Shown: positions 19,695 to 28,230 of the stretch, piece by piece
Layout: each line of letters opens with the position of its first letter
How positions within the stretch are numbered: position 1 is the stretch's first letter
Origin: Leucobacter sp. 7(1)
GTDB taxonomy: Bacteria; Actinomycetota; Actinomycetes; Actinomycetales; Microbacteriaceae
DNA: 64,000 bases
NCBI RefSeq assembly: GCF_900163635.1
Contig: NZ_FUID01000033.1
Span: forward strand, 79,010 to 143,009
Direction of reading: 5' to 3'
Made by a program: the position numbers and the translations under genes
Notes under the pieces: generated by a model
The model's input: the letters and a program-made list of their open reading frames with translations, nothing else
Database searches by the model: none
What the model was told of the DNA's origin: nothing

Positions 19695-20945
19695 CTAGAA
19701 GATGTCAGGTGGGCGGTTTGTGCCTGCCGGGGATCCAAACCGGGGCCGTTCAAGCCAGCGAAGAAATTTCAGCCCGGAATGCAGTTCGAGTCTGACGAGC
19801 GGGTGGAGCGGGTCAGCACCGATGATGTCTTCAATTCGCTGGAGATGGTTGTACACGCTGGAACGGTGCATGTGGAGTTCGTCCGCGACGCGTTGCACAG
19901 GGCCAGGGGAGCTATAGACCTGTTCGAGGATTCGCATCCGCTCGGTGCCTCCGGGTGCGCGGCTCAAATTGAGAAGTCTCTGCGACGGATGCGTTGAAGC
20001 TGTGTGAGCAAAGAGTTGGTAGATTCCGATTTCCTCAAACAGTGCGCTGCCAATGTCCGGATCGACGGCTCTCGCCTGAAGCGCGGTTACAGCTTGCCGA
20101 TACGCGGTGCGACAGCCGCGAGGCTCGTGCACAACGGCGCTCACTCCGTAGGGTACGACGGCCGCGCGCATATCGGCCGTGCGCAAGCGCAGCGCATGTG
20201 AGAGCTTTGCGATGAAGTCGTCGATTGAGACGTGCGAGCGGATCAGGAAGACCCCGTGCTGATCATCGGTGAACGACACGATCTGCGGGGCGTCTGGACC
20301 AAAGTCACCGGTGGGGAACAGTGCGCGCGAAGCGTCGTGGAGTGCCTGTCGGTATGCCAGTGAGGGAAGGGTCTGCTCCGAGCGGGAGGTAGCGCCGCCG
20401 GAGAATACGACCAAGCGGACATCGCTCGCCGCCTCAAATCGGGCGGCGAATTCGTCAGAAGCGCTTTCGCTCCGGCCGCTGACAAGATCTTGCAGATCGT
20501 TGTTGCAGACCGTGCCCTGTTCGACGTTCGCGCCCAACGCTACGAGAACTCGGCCAGCGAGGTGTTCGATCCCGCTCTGCCAGCTTTGCAAGTCCTCAAG
20601 CGTGCTGCGGAGATCATCGTCGGCGCAATTCGCCTGCACCCAGATGTATCCGACCCGCACCCCGCGCACGAGCAGCGGAATGCAAATTCTGGGCAAGAGT
20701 CCAATCTGCGGGTCACCCGGGACCGAAAAGACCCGGGTGCGTGAGTTCACTCCGTGCTGAGCTTCCCAACTGCGTGTACCGGAAGGGACCTCTTTCGCGA
20801 GTACCGCGTCGATGCGCACGCGATCGGCCGTTGGAGTGATCGTGCTGTACGCGAGTACCCGGCCTGTCACATCGTCAAGGGAAACATTTCGAATGGTGCG
20901 CGCGGACACGAGAGAGACGACCTCGTCCAACTCATGTTGATTCAT
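19695..20945 (-). CDS. PucR/CdaR-family transcriptional regulator
   Basis: 416 aa. The N-terminal and central parts resemble a GAF/GGDEF-like sensor of PucR proteins (residues ~1-250), and the C-terminus carries the PucR helix-turn-helix: RVADELHMHRSSVYNHLQRIEDIIGADP. Such regulators usually control an adjacent catabolic operon in response to its substrate. It is transcribed away from the dehydrogenase gene at 21159 with 213 bp between, which contains a perfect 18-bp palindrome. Likely local activator/repressor of the 21159-26799 operon. Confidence 0.85.
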   Translation of the reverse strand: MNQHELDEVVSLVSARTIRNVSLDDVTGRVLAYSTITPTADRVRIDAVLAKEVPSGTRSWEAQHGVNSRTRVFSVPGDPQIGLLPRICIPLLVRGVRVGYIWVQANCADDDLRSTLEDLQSWQSGIEHLAGRVLVALGANVEQGTVCNNDLQDLVSGRSESASDEFAARFEAASDVRLVVFSGGATSRSEQTLPSLAYRQALHDASRALFPTGDFGPDAPQIVSFTDDQHGVFLIRSHVSIDDFIAKLSHALRLRTADMRAAVVPYGVSAVVHEPRGCRTAYRQAVTALQARAVDPDIGSALFEEIGIYQLFAHTASTHPSQRLLNLSRAPGGTERMRILEQVYSSPGPVQRVADELHMHRSSVYNHLQRIEDIIGADPLHPLVRLELHSGLKFLRWLERPRFGSPAGTNRPPDIF

Positions 20946-21018
20946 CGTGGCCTTTCTCTGTCACCGTTTGCCGCGAGTCATTGGAACCTCCGGGCAGCGG
21001 GCGACGCGAAATGGAGTG

Positions 21019-21036
21019 GTTCGACAATTGTCGAAC
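21019..21036. promoter_or_regulatory. Perfect 18-bp palindrome, candidate operator
   Basis: GTTCGACAATTGTCGAAC is fully self-complementary and sits between the divergent PucR gene and the dehydrogenase gene, 74 bp from the former and 123 bp from the latter. The probable site for the PucR-type regulator, or for another dimeric repressor. Confidence 0.7.
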
Positions 21037-21158
21037 TTTGGGCCGGGGAACGTCAACACTTCTCTCGTGTTTCGGGTGAGGAGCTTCCGTAACCTCGGTG
21101 TGAACGGGCCGCGCATGCGACTCCATTTACGCCATTCAACGACGAAAGAGAGCAGATC

Positions 21159-22061
21159 TTGGTAGCACACGTGGGCTTTGTTGGCCTCGGGAACATCGGG
21201 AGCCGAGTGGCTCCCCACCTGCTCAACGCCGGCCATCGCCTTGCGGTGTCAGATCTGAACACGGCCGCGGTCGAGGCCCTTGTCGCGCAGGGAGCACGAG
21301 CCGCAGAATCCGCGGCAGACACAGCCCGTGACGCAGACATTGTGATCTTGAGTTTGCCTTCTCCCGCCATTGTTCGGACTGTTGTTGCGGGCAACGACGG
21401 CGTGCTCGCAGGGGCAAAGCCCGGCACGATCATTGTGGACCACAGCACCATTGATCCCGAAACTGCGCGTGAAGTTGCGGGACTCGCCGCGGCAGTTGGC
21501 GTGACCTACCTTGATGCGCCGGTGAGTGGAGGAGTCCAGGGAGCTGAGGCCGGGACACTTTCGATCATGGCCGGGGGTGATGCGGGCGCGTTTGAACGGG
21601 TTCGCCCAGTCCTGGAATCGTACTCGGGGAACGTGTTCCTCGTGGGCGAAACGGGAAGTGGTCAGGCAATCAAGCTGGCCAATAACATCATCACGGCAAT
21701 CAACATCGCGGCGCTCGGTGAAGGCCTGAGCGCAGCGGTGGGCGCAGGGGTCGATCTTGACACCGCCGCGAAGGTGCTCTCCACGAGTTCCGCGAACAGC
21801 CATGTGCTATCGAGCTACTTCCCGCGCACACTTTTCACGGAGGACCGGCCCACGGGCTTTGCCCTCGACTTCATGCTCAAAGACATCAAGCTCTTCTTGA
21901 ACTCCACCGCCCAGACGGCGCTCCCGACCCCGGTGTCCAACGTGGTGGGTGACCTATTCCGTATTGGCAACCGCGACGGCCGTGGTGCGAAGGACTTCAC
22001 GAGCGTCGTCGAGTTCTACGAAGACTTCACCGGCACTCGGCTTCAGACGAAGGGAAACTGA
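21159..22061 (+). CDS. 3-hydroxyisobutyrate dehydrogenase-family (beta-hydroxyacid) oxidoreductase
   Basis: 300 aa. Rossmann GFVGLGNIGSR at the N-terminus, substrate motif DAPVSGGVQGAEAGTLSIMAGG and the catalytic-lysine helix GSGQAIKLANNI are those of the beta-hydroxyacid dehydrogenases (3-hydroxyisobutyrate dehydrogenase, tartronate semialdehyde reductase). It starts at TTG 21159 behind AAAGAGAG; no better start exists. The stop is 5 nt before the aldehyde dehydrogenase ATG, so the two are cotranscribed. Which beta-hydroxyacid is used cannot be read from sequence; the neighbours suggest a semialdehyde route. Confidence 0.85.
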   Translation: MVAHVGFVGLGNIGSRVAPHLLNAGHRLAVSDLNTAAVEALVAQGARAAESAADTARDADIVILSLPSPAIVRTVVAGNDGVLAGAKPGTIIVDHSTIDPETAREVAGLAAAVGVTYLDAPVSGGVQGAEAGTLSIMAGGDAGAFERVRPVLESYSGNVFLVGETGSGQAIKLANNIITAINIAALGEGLSAAVGAGVDLDTAAKVLSTSSANSHVLSSYFPRTLFTEDRPTGFALDFMLKDIKLFLNSTAQTALPTPVSNVVGDLFRIGNRDGRGAKDFTSVVEFYEDFTGTRLQTKGN

Positions 22062-22066
22062 ACGCC

Positions 22067-23542
22067 ATGATCGTCCAGACAACTCTGAGTTCGGGTGTCG
22101 CAGATGCGCCACAGGTGCCCCAGCTGATTGGGGGCAAGTGGGGTGCCTCGATGGGAGGCGAATGGACTGCGGTAGAGAACCCCGGCCGCAAGCAAACGCT
22201 CGCCTTTGTTCCCGCATCTGACGAGCGTGACGTTGACGCCGCGGTCACTGCGGCAGCGGCAGCATTCCGCACCTGGGGAAGGCTGCCCGCTCGCGATCGT
22301 GGTCGCATGTTGCTCGCGATCGGCGACAAGATCGGGGATCACCAAGAGGAGCTCGCCCTGTTGATCGCCTCTGAAACCGGAAATGCCCTCCGGACTCAAG
22401 CTCGCGGTGAGGCCGCGTCGGGTGCCGATATCTTCCGGTTCTACGGAGAGGTCGCCTCACAGCAGAAAGGCGAGACGCTGCCGTTCGGCGACGGACTCCT
22501 CTCCTACACAGTCCGAGAGCCCATCGGCGTTGTTGGCGGAATCGTTCCTTGGAATGCTCCAGTGACGCTGTCATCGTTGAAGATCGCGATGGCGCTGATG
22601 ACGGGGAACACGCTCGTATTGAAGGCGGCGGACCTGGCACCACTTGCAGTGCTGAAACTTGCCGAGTGGGCCAGTGAGATCCTGCCCCCTGGCGTTCTCA
22701 ACGTGCTCACCGGATCTGGATCGCGAGCGGGTGCGGCGCTTGCTCGACACCCTCGAGTTTCGAAGCTTACCTTCACCGGTTCGACGGGAGTGGGGAAGGG
22801 CATCATCGCCGCTGCAGCGGATCGTATCGCGCCGGTCACGCTTGAACTGGGCGGCAAATCACCCGTGATCGTGTTCCCGGACTCGAACGACGCTGAGACC
22901 GTCCAACATGTCATCAACGCGATGCGATTTACCCGCCAAGGACAGTCGTGCACGGCCGGATCCCGGCTGTATCTCCACGAGAGCATCTTTGATGACTTCG
23001 TGGCGAAACTGGCGAATCAGCTCCAGCAGCTGCACGTGGGCGATCCGCTTGACGAGGCGTCTGACATCGGCGCAATCGTCAACGAGCATCAGCATGCGTC
23101 CGTGCTGTCGTACATCGCGGGCGCAATCGATGCAGGGGGTGAGCTTGTCGCCGGTGGGGTATCGAATCCGACTGACCGGGACGGGTACTACATTGCTCCG
23201 ACTATCATCAAGGGAGCGCGAGCTGACTGGGCCGTCACCCGTGAGGAAGTGTTTGGGCCGGTTCTTGTTGTTATTCCCTGGAGTGACGAGGATGAAGTAC
23301 TCACGTGGGCAAACGATAGCGACTACGGGCTCGCAGGCTATGTCTTCACGAAAGATATCTCGACCGCGCTTCGCATGGTCAACGGCTTGGAAGCGGGCTG
23401 GCTGCAGGTGAACCGCGGCGGCGGACAGCTCCCCGGGATGTCGTACGGCGGGAACAAGCAGAGCGGACTGGGTCGGGAATACTCACTCGACGGTGCGCTC
23501 GAGAGCTTCACAAATGTAAAGAACGTCACCATCGCGATTTAG
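22067..23542 (+). CDS. NAD(P)-dependent aldehyde dehydrogenase
   Basis: 491 aa, standard length. Catalytic Cys295 in GQSCTAGSR, general base Glu260 in LELGGKSP, cofactor glycine pair in FTGSTGVGKGI, and PWNAPVTLSSLKIAMALMTG. Oxidises an aldehyde to the acid. In this operon the aldehyde may come from the PLP aldolase-like enzyme at 25438 or from the beta-hydroxyacid dehydrogenase product. Two hairpins follow before the symporter gene. Confidence 0.92.
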   Translation: MIVQTTLSSGVADAPQVPQLIGGKWGASMGGEWTAVENPGRKQTLAFVPASDERDVDAAVTAAAAAFRTWGRLPARDRGRMLLAIGDKIGDHQEELALLIASETGNALRTQARGEAASGADIFRFYGEVASQQKGETLPFGDGLLSYTVREPIGVVGGIVPWNAPVTLSSLKIAMALMTGNTLVLKAADLAPLAVLKLAEWASEILPPGVLNVLTGSGSRAGAALARHPRVSKLTFTGSTGVGKGIIAAAADRIAPVTLELGGKSPVIVFPDSNDAETVQHVINAMRFTRQGQSCTAGSRLYLHESIFDDFVAKLANQLQQLHVGDPLDEASDIGAIVNEHQHASVLSYIAGAIDAGGELVAGGVSNPTDRDGYYIAPTIIKGARADWAVTREEVFGPVLVVIPWSDEDEVLTWANDSDYGLAGYVFTKDISTALRMVNGLEAGWLQVNRGGGQLPGMSYGGNKQSGLGREYSLDGALESFTNVKNVTIAI

Positions 23543-23551
23543 CAGGGGATT

Positions 23552-23611
23552 GGGTGCCGTGTGATGTGCACGCGGCACCCCAGGGTCCGGGGGAGGACAG
23601 CCCGGGCCCTG
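23552..23611 (+). terminator. Two tandem hairpins between aldehyde dehydrogenase and symporter genes
   Basis: GGGTGCCG (23552-23559) pairs with CGGCACCC (23573-23580); then CAGGGTCCGGG (23581-23591) pairs with CCCGGGCCCTG (23601-23611) with one G-T pair. Neither is followed by a T run, so they may lower readthrough or stabilise the upstream mRNA rather than end transcription. The 164-bp gap holds no other gene. Confidence 0.45.
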
Positions 23612-23706
23612 CCGAGTCGAGCGTTCGCTCACACACTGAAGACGTTACAAGGAGGAAACGTGTTCGTTCAGGTTCGGATTGAGTCTTCACAGAGGAAGGT
23701 TGAATC

Positions 23707-25197
23707 ATGGAAATAATCGACTGGGTGATTGTCGCCTTCTACCTGGTGATCATCATCGTTATCGGCATGGCCGGGCTGAAAAAGGTGAAGACAGGCCGTG
23801 ACTTCGCGGTAGCTGGATCGTCGTTGCCGGTAGGCATCGTGACGGCAACGCTCGCTGCAAGCTACATCGGTGGCTCGTTTGCCATTGGCGCGGCAGGGGC
23901 GACATTCCGAGAGGGATACACATACTTTTTCGCGTTGCTCGGCTTCCCTCTTGCCACGATCGCTGTCGGGATCTGGGTCGCACCCCGGCTGCGTCGCTAT
24001 GCCGCTGAAACCGTCGGTGACGTCATGGAGCATCACTATGGGGTGGTCGCACGTGTCTTCACCGGTCTGATTTCTATGGTTGTCTGCGCAGCGATCTTGG
24101 GTGCGCAGATCCGCGCACTGGGGACGATTCTCGAAGTCTTCACCGGGGTCGACTTCACCATCGGGGCAATCGTGCTGACGGCTATCGTGATCGTCTACTC
24201 AACGGCGGGTGGTCTCTGGTCTGACGTGAGAGCGGACGTGATCCACTTCGCGGTGCTCGCAATCGCCATTCCTGTCGCGATTCTGGTGGCGATCCGAAGC
24301 GTCGGAAGTCCGGCCGATATCGCGGCCTCTCTCCCGCCAGAGTTCTTCACAATCACCGGAGATAAGTCGCTCGGCTTCTTCATTAGCCTCTTCATCGGCT
24401 TTGTCTTTGGCGAAACCCTGATTCAGCCCTACTCTCAGCGGGCCTTTGCCGGGGCAAACACGAAAACAGTGCGGAAGGCGTTCATCTACGCCGGGATCTT
24501 TGGCATCGTGTTCCTCTTCACTACATCGTCGGGCGGGCTTCTGGCCCGGGCGCTTGATCCGTCCATCCCCTCCGATGCAGCAATGCCGGAGCTGATCAAT
24601 CGGGTCATTCCGGCGGGCTTCACAGGGCTGCTCGTTGCAGGCTTTATCGCGATCATCATGTCGAGTGCGTCATCGTTCCTGAACTCCACGACCGTGGTGG
24701 TGGTTCGCGACCTCTGGACGCTGGGCGGCCGCCGGAAGATTGAGGACCACACGAGGCTGCGATTCCAACGCGTGATGAATCTCGTGATTGGCGTGGTGGC
24801 ACTCGCTGTGGGGCTCTCATTCCCCAACATCATCGACATATTGATGGTGTACTTCTCCACCTGGGCACCCACCGTGATCGTCCCGCTGCTTTTGGGTGTG
24901 CTCTTCGACTTCCGCCATAAGCTTGCGGGTCCAATCGCGATGGTCGCTGGCCTGCTTGCAACCTTTATTTGGAACGGGCCGTTGGGCGAGCCCTTTGGGA
25001 TTCTGGGCCTCGCGGTTGGGCTTGTCACCAACCTCATCGTGTTCTTTGTTGTGGTTGCGTTGACCCCCAAGACAGGGATGGCACCGGAAGGCTTTGACAT
25101 TGTCGCGCCAACAACTGCAGCTGTTGAGGCCGTCTGGGATGAGACCAGCGGAACGAGCGGCGACACCGTCGTGACGACACCGAGTGAAAGGTCATAG
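23707..25197 (+). CDS. Sodium:solute symporter (SSS family)
   Basis: 496 aa with about 13 hydrophobic segments. SSS hallmarks: N-terminal TGRDFAVAGSSLP, the SYIGGSFAIGAAG sodium/substrate segment, YSTAGGLWSDVRADVIHF, and IIMSSASSFLNS. It couples Na+ entry to uptake of an organic solute; the substrate is probably the compound degraded by the flanking enzymes. A 41-aa membrane peptide gene follows after 2 nt. Confidence 0.9.
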   Translation: MEIIDWVIVAFYLVIIIVIGMAGLKKVKTGRDFAVAGSSLPVGIVTATLAASYIGGSFAIGAAGATFREGYTYFFALLGFPLATIAVGIWVAPRLRRYAAETVGDVMEHHYGVVARVFTGLISMVVCAAILGAQIRALGTILEVFTGVDFTIGAIVLTAIVIVYSTAGGLWSDVRADVIHFAVLAIAIPVAILVAIRSVGSPADIAASLPPEFFTITGDKSLGFFISLFIGFVFGETLIQPYSQRAFAGANTKTVRKAFIYAGIFGIVFLFTTSSGGLLARALDPSIPSDAAMPELINRVIPAGFTGLLVAGFIAIIMSSASSFLNSTTVVVVRDLWTLGGRRKIEDHTRLRFQRVMNLVIGVVALAVGLSFPNIIDILMVYFSTWAPTVIVPLLLGVLFDFRHKLAGPIAMVAGLLATFIWNGPLGEPFGILGLAVGLVTNLIVFFVVVALTPKTGMAPEGFDIVAPTTAAVEAVWDETSGTSGDTVVTTPSERS

Positions 25198-25199
25198 CA

Positions 25200-25325
25200 A
25201 TGTATGGAGTCATTCTGTACGGAGGAGTATTCCTCGCGATCCTGACGGGACTCGCGGTCACGGCGATGGGCCTCCCGCCCACGTTGCGTGACCTCCGGGA
25301 CGCATTTCGGGGCGACCCGGAGTGA
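25200..25325 (+). CDS. Small membrane peptide, probable symporter accessory protein
   Basis: A 41-residue reading frame starts at ATG 25200, 2 nt after the symporter stop. One hydrophobic helix (YGVILYGGVFLAILTGLAV) is followed by a short polar tail with LRDLRDAFRGDPE. The position, size and membrane topology match the small accessory proteins sometimes found directly downstream of SSS transporters. An AAAGGTCATAGCA sequence inside the symporter end supplies the ribosome site. No functional data can be read from sequence. Confidence 0.7.
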   Translation: MYGVILYGGVFLAILTGLAVTAMGLPPTLRDLRDAFRGDPE

Positions 25326-25437
25326 AAAAACTTGCACCGGCGGGGCGCGCGCCTAGGCCCGGGCGTGCACCCCGCCGGTTGCGAGACTCGATCTTGAGTC
25401 GCCTGAGCCCCTTCGCTAACACAGACGAGAGACCGGA

Positions 25438-26799
25438 ATGAACCCCCACGTGTTGTCCCAACCCCTTGCCCCCTGGGCAACATCGGAGGCGAAACAACGG
25501 CTTGCGGAGCTGACGGATACGCATCGGGAACTCAGTGCCGACCGGGTTGCGAGCGCGGTTGCCACTGCGACCGCCAGTCAAATGCATCGCTTCGGTGCTG
25601 ACGGTCTCAGTTTGTACGCCGGCAGCAATGTTCTCTCGCCCAAGGTCATCGCCGCGCACGAAACTCGACTCGCCACACGTCCAGCCTTGGGATGGCCAGG
25701 TGAGAAGATCCAGCCCGGGCTTGAGGGTATTGAAGCGCTTGAAGTTATTGCAGCGCAGCAGTTGCGCCGCGCTTTTGGCGCAGCGTTTGCAGAGCCACGG
25801 TTTGTCACCGCAACGCTCGCAAATCTCGCAGCGTACACGGCGCTGGCGGAGCCTGGCGATACGCTCGCGGTCCTCTCGCCTGCGGCAGGGAGTCACGCGA
25901 GCCACCACAGCAGTGGCACGGCGGGGGTACGGGGCTTGCGAACCGTCCCACTGCCGTACGACGCTGTTGCTGGTGACGTCGATGTGTCTCAGCTGGATGA
26001 CTTTATGGCGGCCGTGCGGCCGCGTGTGATCCTCGTGGGTGGCAGTGTGATCCAATTTCCGACGAACATTGCCCCGCTTCGCGAGGCCGCCGATCGCTGG
26101 GACGCCAAGCTTGTCTTTGACGCGTCGCACGTCGCGGGTCTGATCGCGGCCGGAGTGTTCCCCAACCCGCTCGCGGAGGGGGTCGATCTCATGACCTTTT
26201 CGACCTATAAGACACTCGCTGGCCCGGCCGGCGGAGGGGCAGTCTCAAACCACGCCGAGATCGCCGAGCGAGTCACGGATGCGCTCTACCCAGTCCTGTC
26301 CTCGAACTATGATCCGGCGCGGCTGGGCCCGCTCGCGGTCGCGACGGCAGAAGCTGTTGAGCAACAACCCGCCTGGGCACAACGTACGGTTGAGCTCGCT
26401 GTGGCCATTGCGGAACGATTCGCCGCACGCGGTCTCCGGGTACAGGGTGCCGACCGCGGGTACACAATGTCACATCAGGTTGTGGTCGACGTTTCGGAGT
26501 TTGGTGGCGGTGTGAGCGCAATGCGAGCGCTCGAAGCTGCAGGGGTATTTGTGGGGGCCTGCCGTCTGGCTGCGGATGATTCTGCAGCTCCGCCCGCAGG
26601 AATGCGTCTCGGGACCCAGGAGATCGTGCGGTTGGGGGCGAGCTACGAGCACGCCGAACCAATTGTTGAACTGATCTGTCGAATACTTCGTGGTGGCGCG
26701 GCGGCGCTCACCTCAAGTGAGGTCGAGAACTCGCACGAACGGACAGCTGAGATTCGTCGTTCCTTCGGCAGTGACCTCTGGGGGAGGCCTCCCGAATAG
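25438..26799 (+). CDS. Serine hydroxymethyltransferase-like PLP enzyme, divergent active site
   Basis: 453 aa, fold type I aspartate aminotransferase class, closest in pattern to SHMT: YAGSNVLSP (SHMT ASEN..SP), GWPGEKIQPGLEGI (SHMT EGYPGxRYYGG), VFDASHVAGLIAAG (SHMT DxAHxAGL) and FSTYKTLAGPAGG (SHMT TTTHKTLRGPRGG) with Schiff-base Lys258. Two catalytic signatures differ: the SHMT Glu of SEN is Ser63 and the His before Lys is Tyr. It is thus unlikely to be housekeeping GlyA; an aldolase or transferase for an alpha-substituted or beta-hydroxy amino acid is plausible. Last gene of the operon. Confidence 0.8.
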   Translation: MNPHVLSQPLAPWATSEAKQRLAELTDTHRELSADRVASAVATATASQMHRFGADGLSLYAGSNVLSPKVIAAHETRLATRPALGWPGEKIQPGLEGIEALEVIAAQQLRRAFGAAFAEPRFVTATLANLAAYTALAEPGDTLAVLSPAAGSHASHHSSGTAGVRGLRTVPLPYDAVAGDVDVSQLDDFMAAVRPRVILVGGSVIQFPTNIAPLREAADRWDAKLVFDASHVAGLIAAGVFPNPLAEGVDLMTFSTYKTLAGPAGGGAVSNHAEIAERVTDALYPVLSSNYDPARLGPLAVATAEAVEQQPAWAQRTVELAVAIAERFAARGLRVQGADRGYTMSHQVVVDVSEFGGGVSAMRALEAAGVFVGACRLAADDSAAPPAGMRLGTQEIVRLGASYEHAEPIVELICRILRGGAAALTSSEVENSHERTAEIRRSFGSDLWGRPPE

Positions 26800-26813
26800 C
26801 GCAGAAGAACCGC

Positions 26814-26850
26814 TCAGCGAGCCAGAATCAAGAGGGTCCTGGCTCGCTGA
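26814..26850 (+). terminator. Strong hairpin after the catabolic operon
   Basis: TCAGCGAGCCAG (26814-26825) pairs perfectly with CTGGCTCGCTGA (26839-26850), loop 13 nt. No T run follows on the plus strand, but it lies between convergent genes and probably ends both. Confidence 0.75.
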
Positions 26851-26889
26851 AGGGTGTGTCCAGGAGGCGTTGCAGAACGCCCTGCCCTC

Positions 26890-27750
26890 CTACTGGGCCA
26901 CGTCGGCAGCCCACTCGCTCACGGGGCGCGGCTGCAGCCCGAACAGCTGCTGTGCGCTTCTCGCCGCCGACACGACGAACCGATCCTGCGTATTGAGCGC
27001 GCGGTAGAGGCCAACGACGGGGCCCGCCCCGGGACCAAAGAGCGGGGTGATGAGTTCACCGAACTGGTCGGGTGTGATGCCCTCGAAGCGCACGTCTTGG
27101 CCCCACGCACTGCCCAGTTCGGTGGCGAGGTCGGCGCCGGTGAGGCCGGGCAAGTGCCCGACGGACACGGTCCCCGTGACTGTGGTGTCGGTGAGGAGAT
27201 GTGCGGCCACCGCCGCCACGTCGGTGTGGGAACTCCAGGACACCGGGTAGTCGGCGGGAAGTGGGTAGCGCAGTACGCCCTCGCTGCGTGCCGGTCCCTG
27301 GATTACGGGGAGCAGGAGGTTTTCGAGGTACAGTCGCGGCTCGACAACGGCGGTGGAAACGCCAGAGTCGGTGACCTTGCGGATGAGTGTGGCGAGCGGG
27401 CTATCGGCGGGGGCCTGCATCGGCGAATCAGGTTCGCTCACCACTGTGCCGCTCGTGGAGATCACCACGCGCGCCGGGCGTGCGGCTGAAATTGCGGCCG
27501 CGATTGCCACAGCCTGGAGCTGTGCCTGCGCCGGATCGGTGAGGGGGAGGTGCACAAACACGCCGGCGGCACCGGTGTACAGCGTGGTGAGCGCGGCAGC
27601 GTCGGTGAGGTCAACCGAGGCACCCGTGACATCGTCGGGGAGTGCGGTGATATTACGGACGGCTGCGGTCACGTCGTGGCCCGCAGCGCGGAGGGCGGAA
27701 AGGACTGGGGAACCTTGAGCGCCGGTGGCGCCGTGAATGATGAACGTCAT
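26890..27750 (-). CDS. NmrA-type NAD(P)-binding oxidoreductase (QorB-like)
   Basis: 286 aa atypical short-chain dehydrogenase. N-terminal IIHGATGAQGSPVLSALRAAGHDV is the NmrA/QorB nucleotide loop; ARVVISTSGTVV and the SSHTDVAAVAAHLLTD segment are typical. There is no YxxxK, as in NmrA sensors. It is divergent from an HxlR regulator with a 66-bp gap, the arrangement known for quinone/NAD(P)H stress pairs. May act as a quinone reductase or redox sensor. Confidence 0.8.
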   Translation of the reverse strand: MTFIIHGATGAQGSPVLSALRAAGHDVTAAVRNITALPDDVTGASVDLTDAAALTTLYTGAAGVFVHLPLTDPAQAQLQAVAIAAAISAARPARVVISTSGTVVSEPDSPMQAPADSPLATLIRKVTDSGVSTAVVEPRLYLENLLLPVIQGPARSEGVLRYPLPADYPVSWSSHTDVAAVAAHLLTDTTVTGTVSVGHLPGLTGADLATELGSAWGQDVRFEGITPDQFGELITPLFGPGAGPVVGLYRALNTQDRFVVSAARSAQQLFGLQPRPVSEWAADVAQ

Positions 27751-27776
27751 GCCTCTATTAGTGCATATCCTGCATC

Positions 27777-27809
27777 AGTTACGTCAAGTGAACTAATGGC
27801 GCGTATGAT
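27777..27809 (+). promoter_or_regulatory. Promoter/operator for the HxlR gene
   Basis: An imperfect dyad AGTTAC...GTGAACT (27777-27794) is followed by TATGAT (27804-27809), 7 nt before ATG 27817, consistent with a leaderless transcript controlled by the dimeric regulator itself. Confidence 0.4.
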
Positions 27810-27816
27810 CGCTCTC

Positions 27817-28161
27817 ATGAGTTCCACAGATCTGCCCGAGTGCGGGGTCGCGCGATTCCTCATGCTGTGCAACGGGCCCTGGGCCACACTGATCGTGCGC
27901 GAATTGCTGCACGGACCCCAGCGGTTCGGGGAGCTACGCGAGGCGCTTCCTGGGATCAGCGCGCACACGCTGACAAGCCGCCTGCGCAGCTTTGAGGAGC
28001 GCGGGATCCTCACGCGTACGGCCTACGCAGAGATACCGCCCCGTGTTGTGTACGAGCTCACGGACTTGGGGCGTGAACTTCGCCCGGTGCTTGACGCGAT
28101 GAACGCATGGGGGAGCACCGCGCCAGCGTCTGCATTTACCGCCGTGTCAGTCGACGCGTAA
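27817..28161 (+). CDS. HxlR-family transcriptional regulator
   Basis: 114 aa winged helix: CNGPWATLIVRELLHGPQRFGELREALPGISAHTLTSRLRSFEERGIL is the HxlR core. A single N-terminal Cys (PECGVARFL) sits where redox-sensing members such as QorR/HypR have theirs. ATG 27817 is preferred because a TATGAT -10 sits 7 nt upstream; in-frame ATGs at 27796 and 27805 would add 4-7 residues. Probably represses itself and the divergent NmrA-type gene under quinone or electrophile stress. Confidence 0.85.
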   Translation: MSSTDLPECGVARFLMLCNGPWATLIVRELLHGPQRFGELREALPGISAHTLTSRLRSFEERGILTRTAYAEIPPRVVYELTDLGRELRPVLDAMNAWGSTAPASAFTAVSVDA

Positions 28162-28176
28162 GCGAACCCGCTCGCG

Positions 28177-28199
28177 GCGGGGCCGCCCGGCCGCCCCGC
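28177..28199. terminator. GC-rich hairpin between convergent genes
   Basis: GCGGGGC (28177-28183) and GCCCCGC (28193-28199) form a 7-bp stem in the 69-bp gap between the HxlR and LysE genes. Weak evidence. Confidence 0.4.
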
Positions 28200-28230
28200 A
28201 GACCGCCCTGGCCGGGGCGGGAACCGGGGC

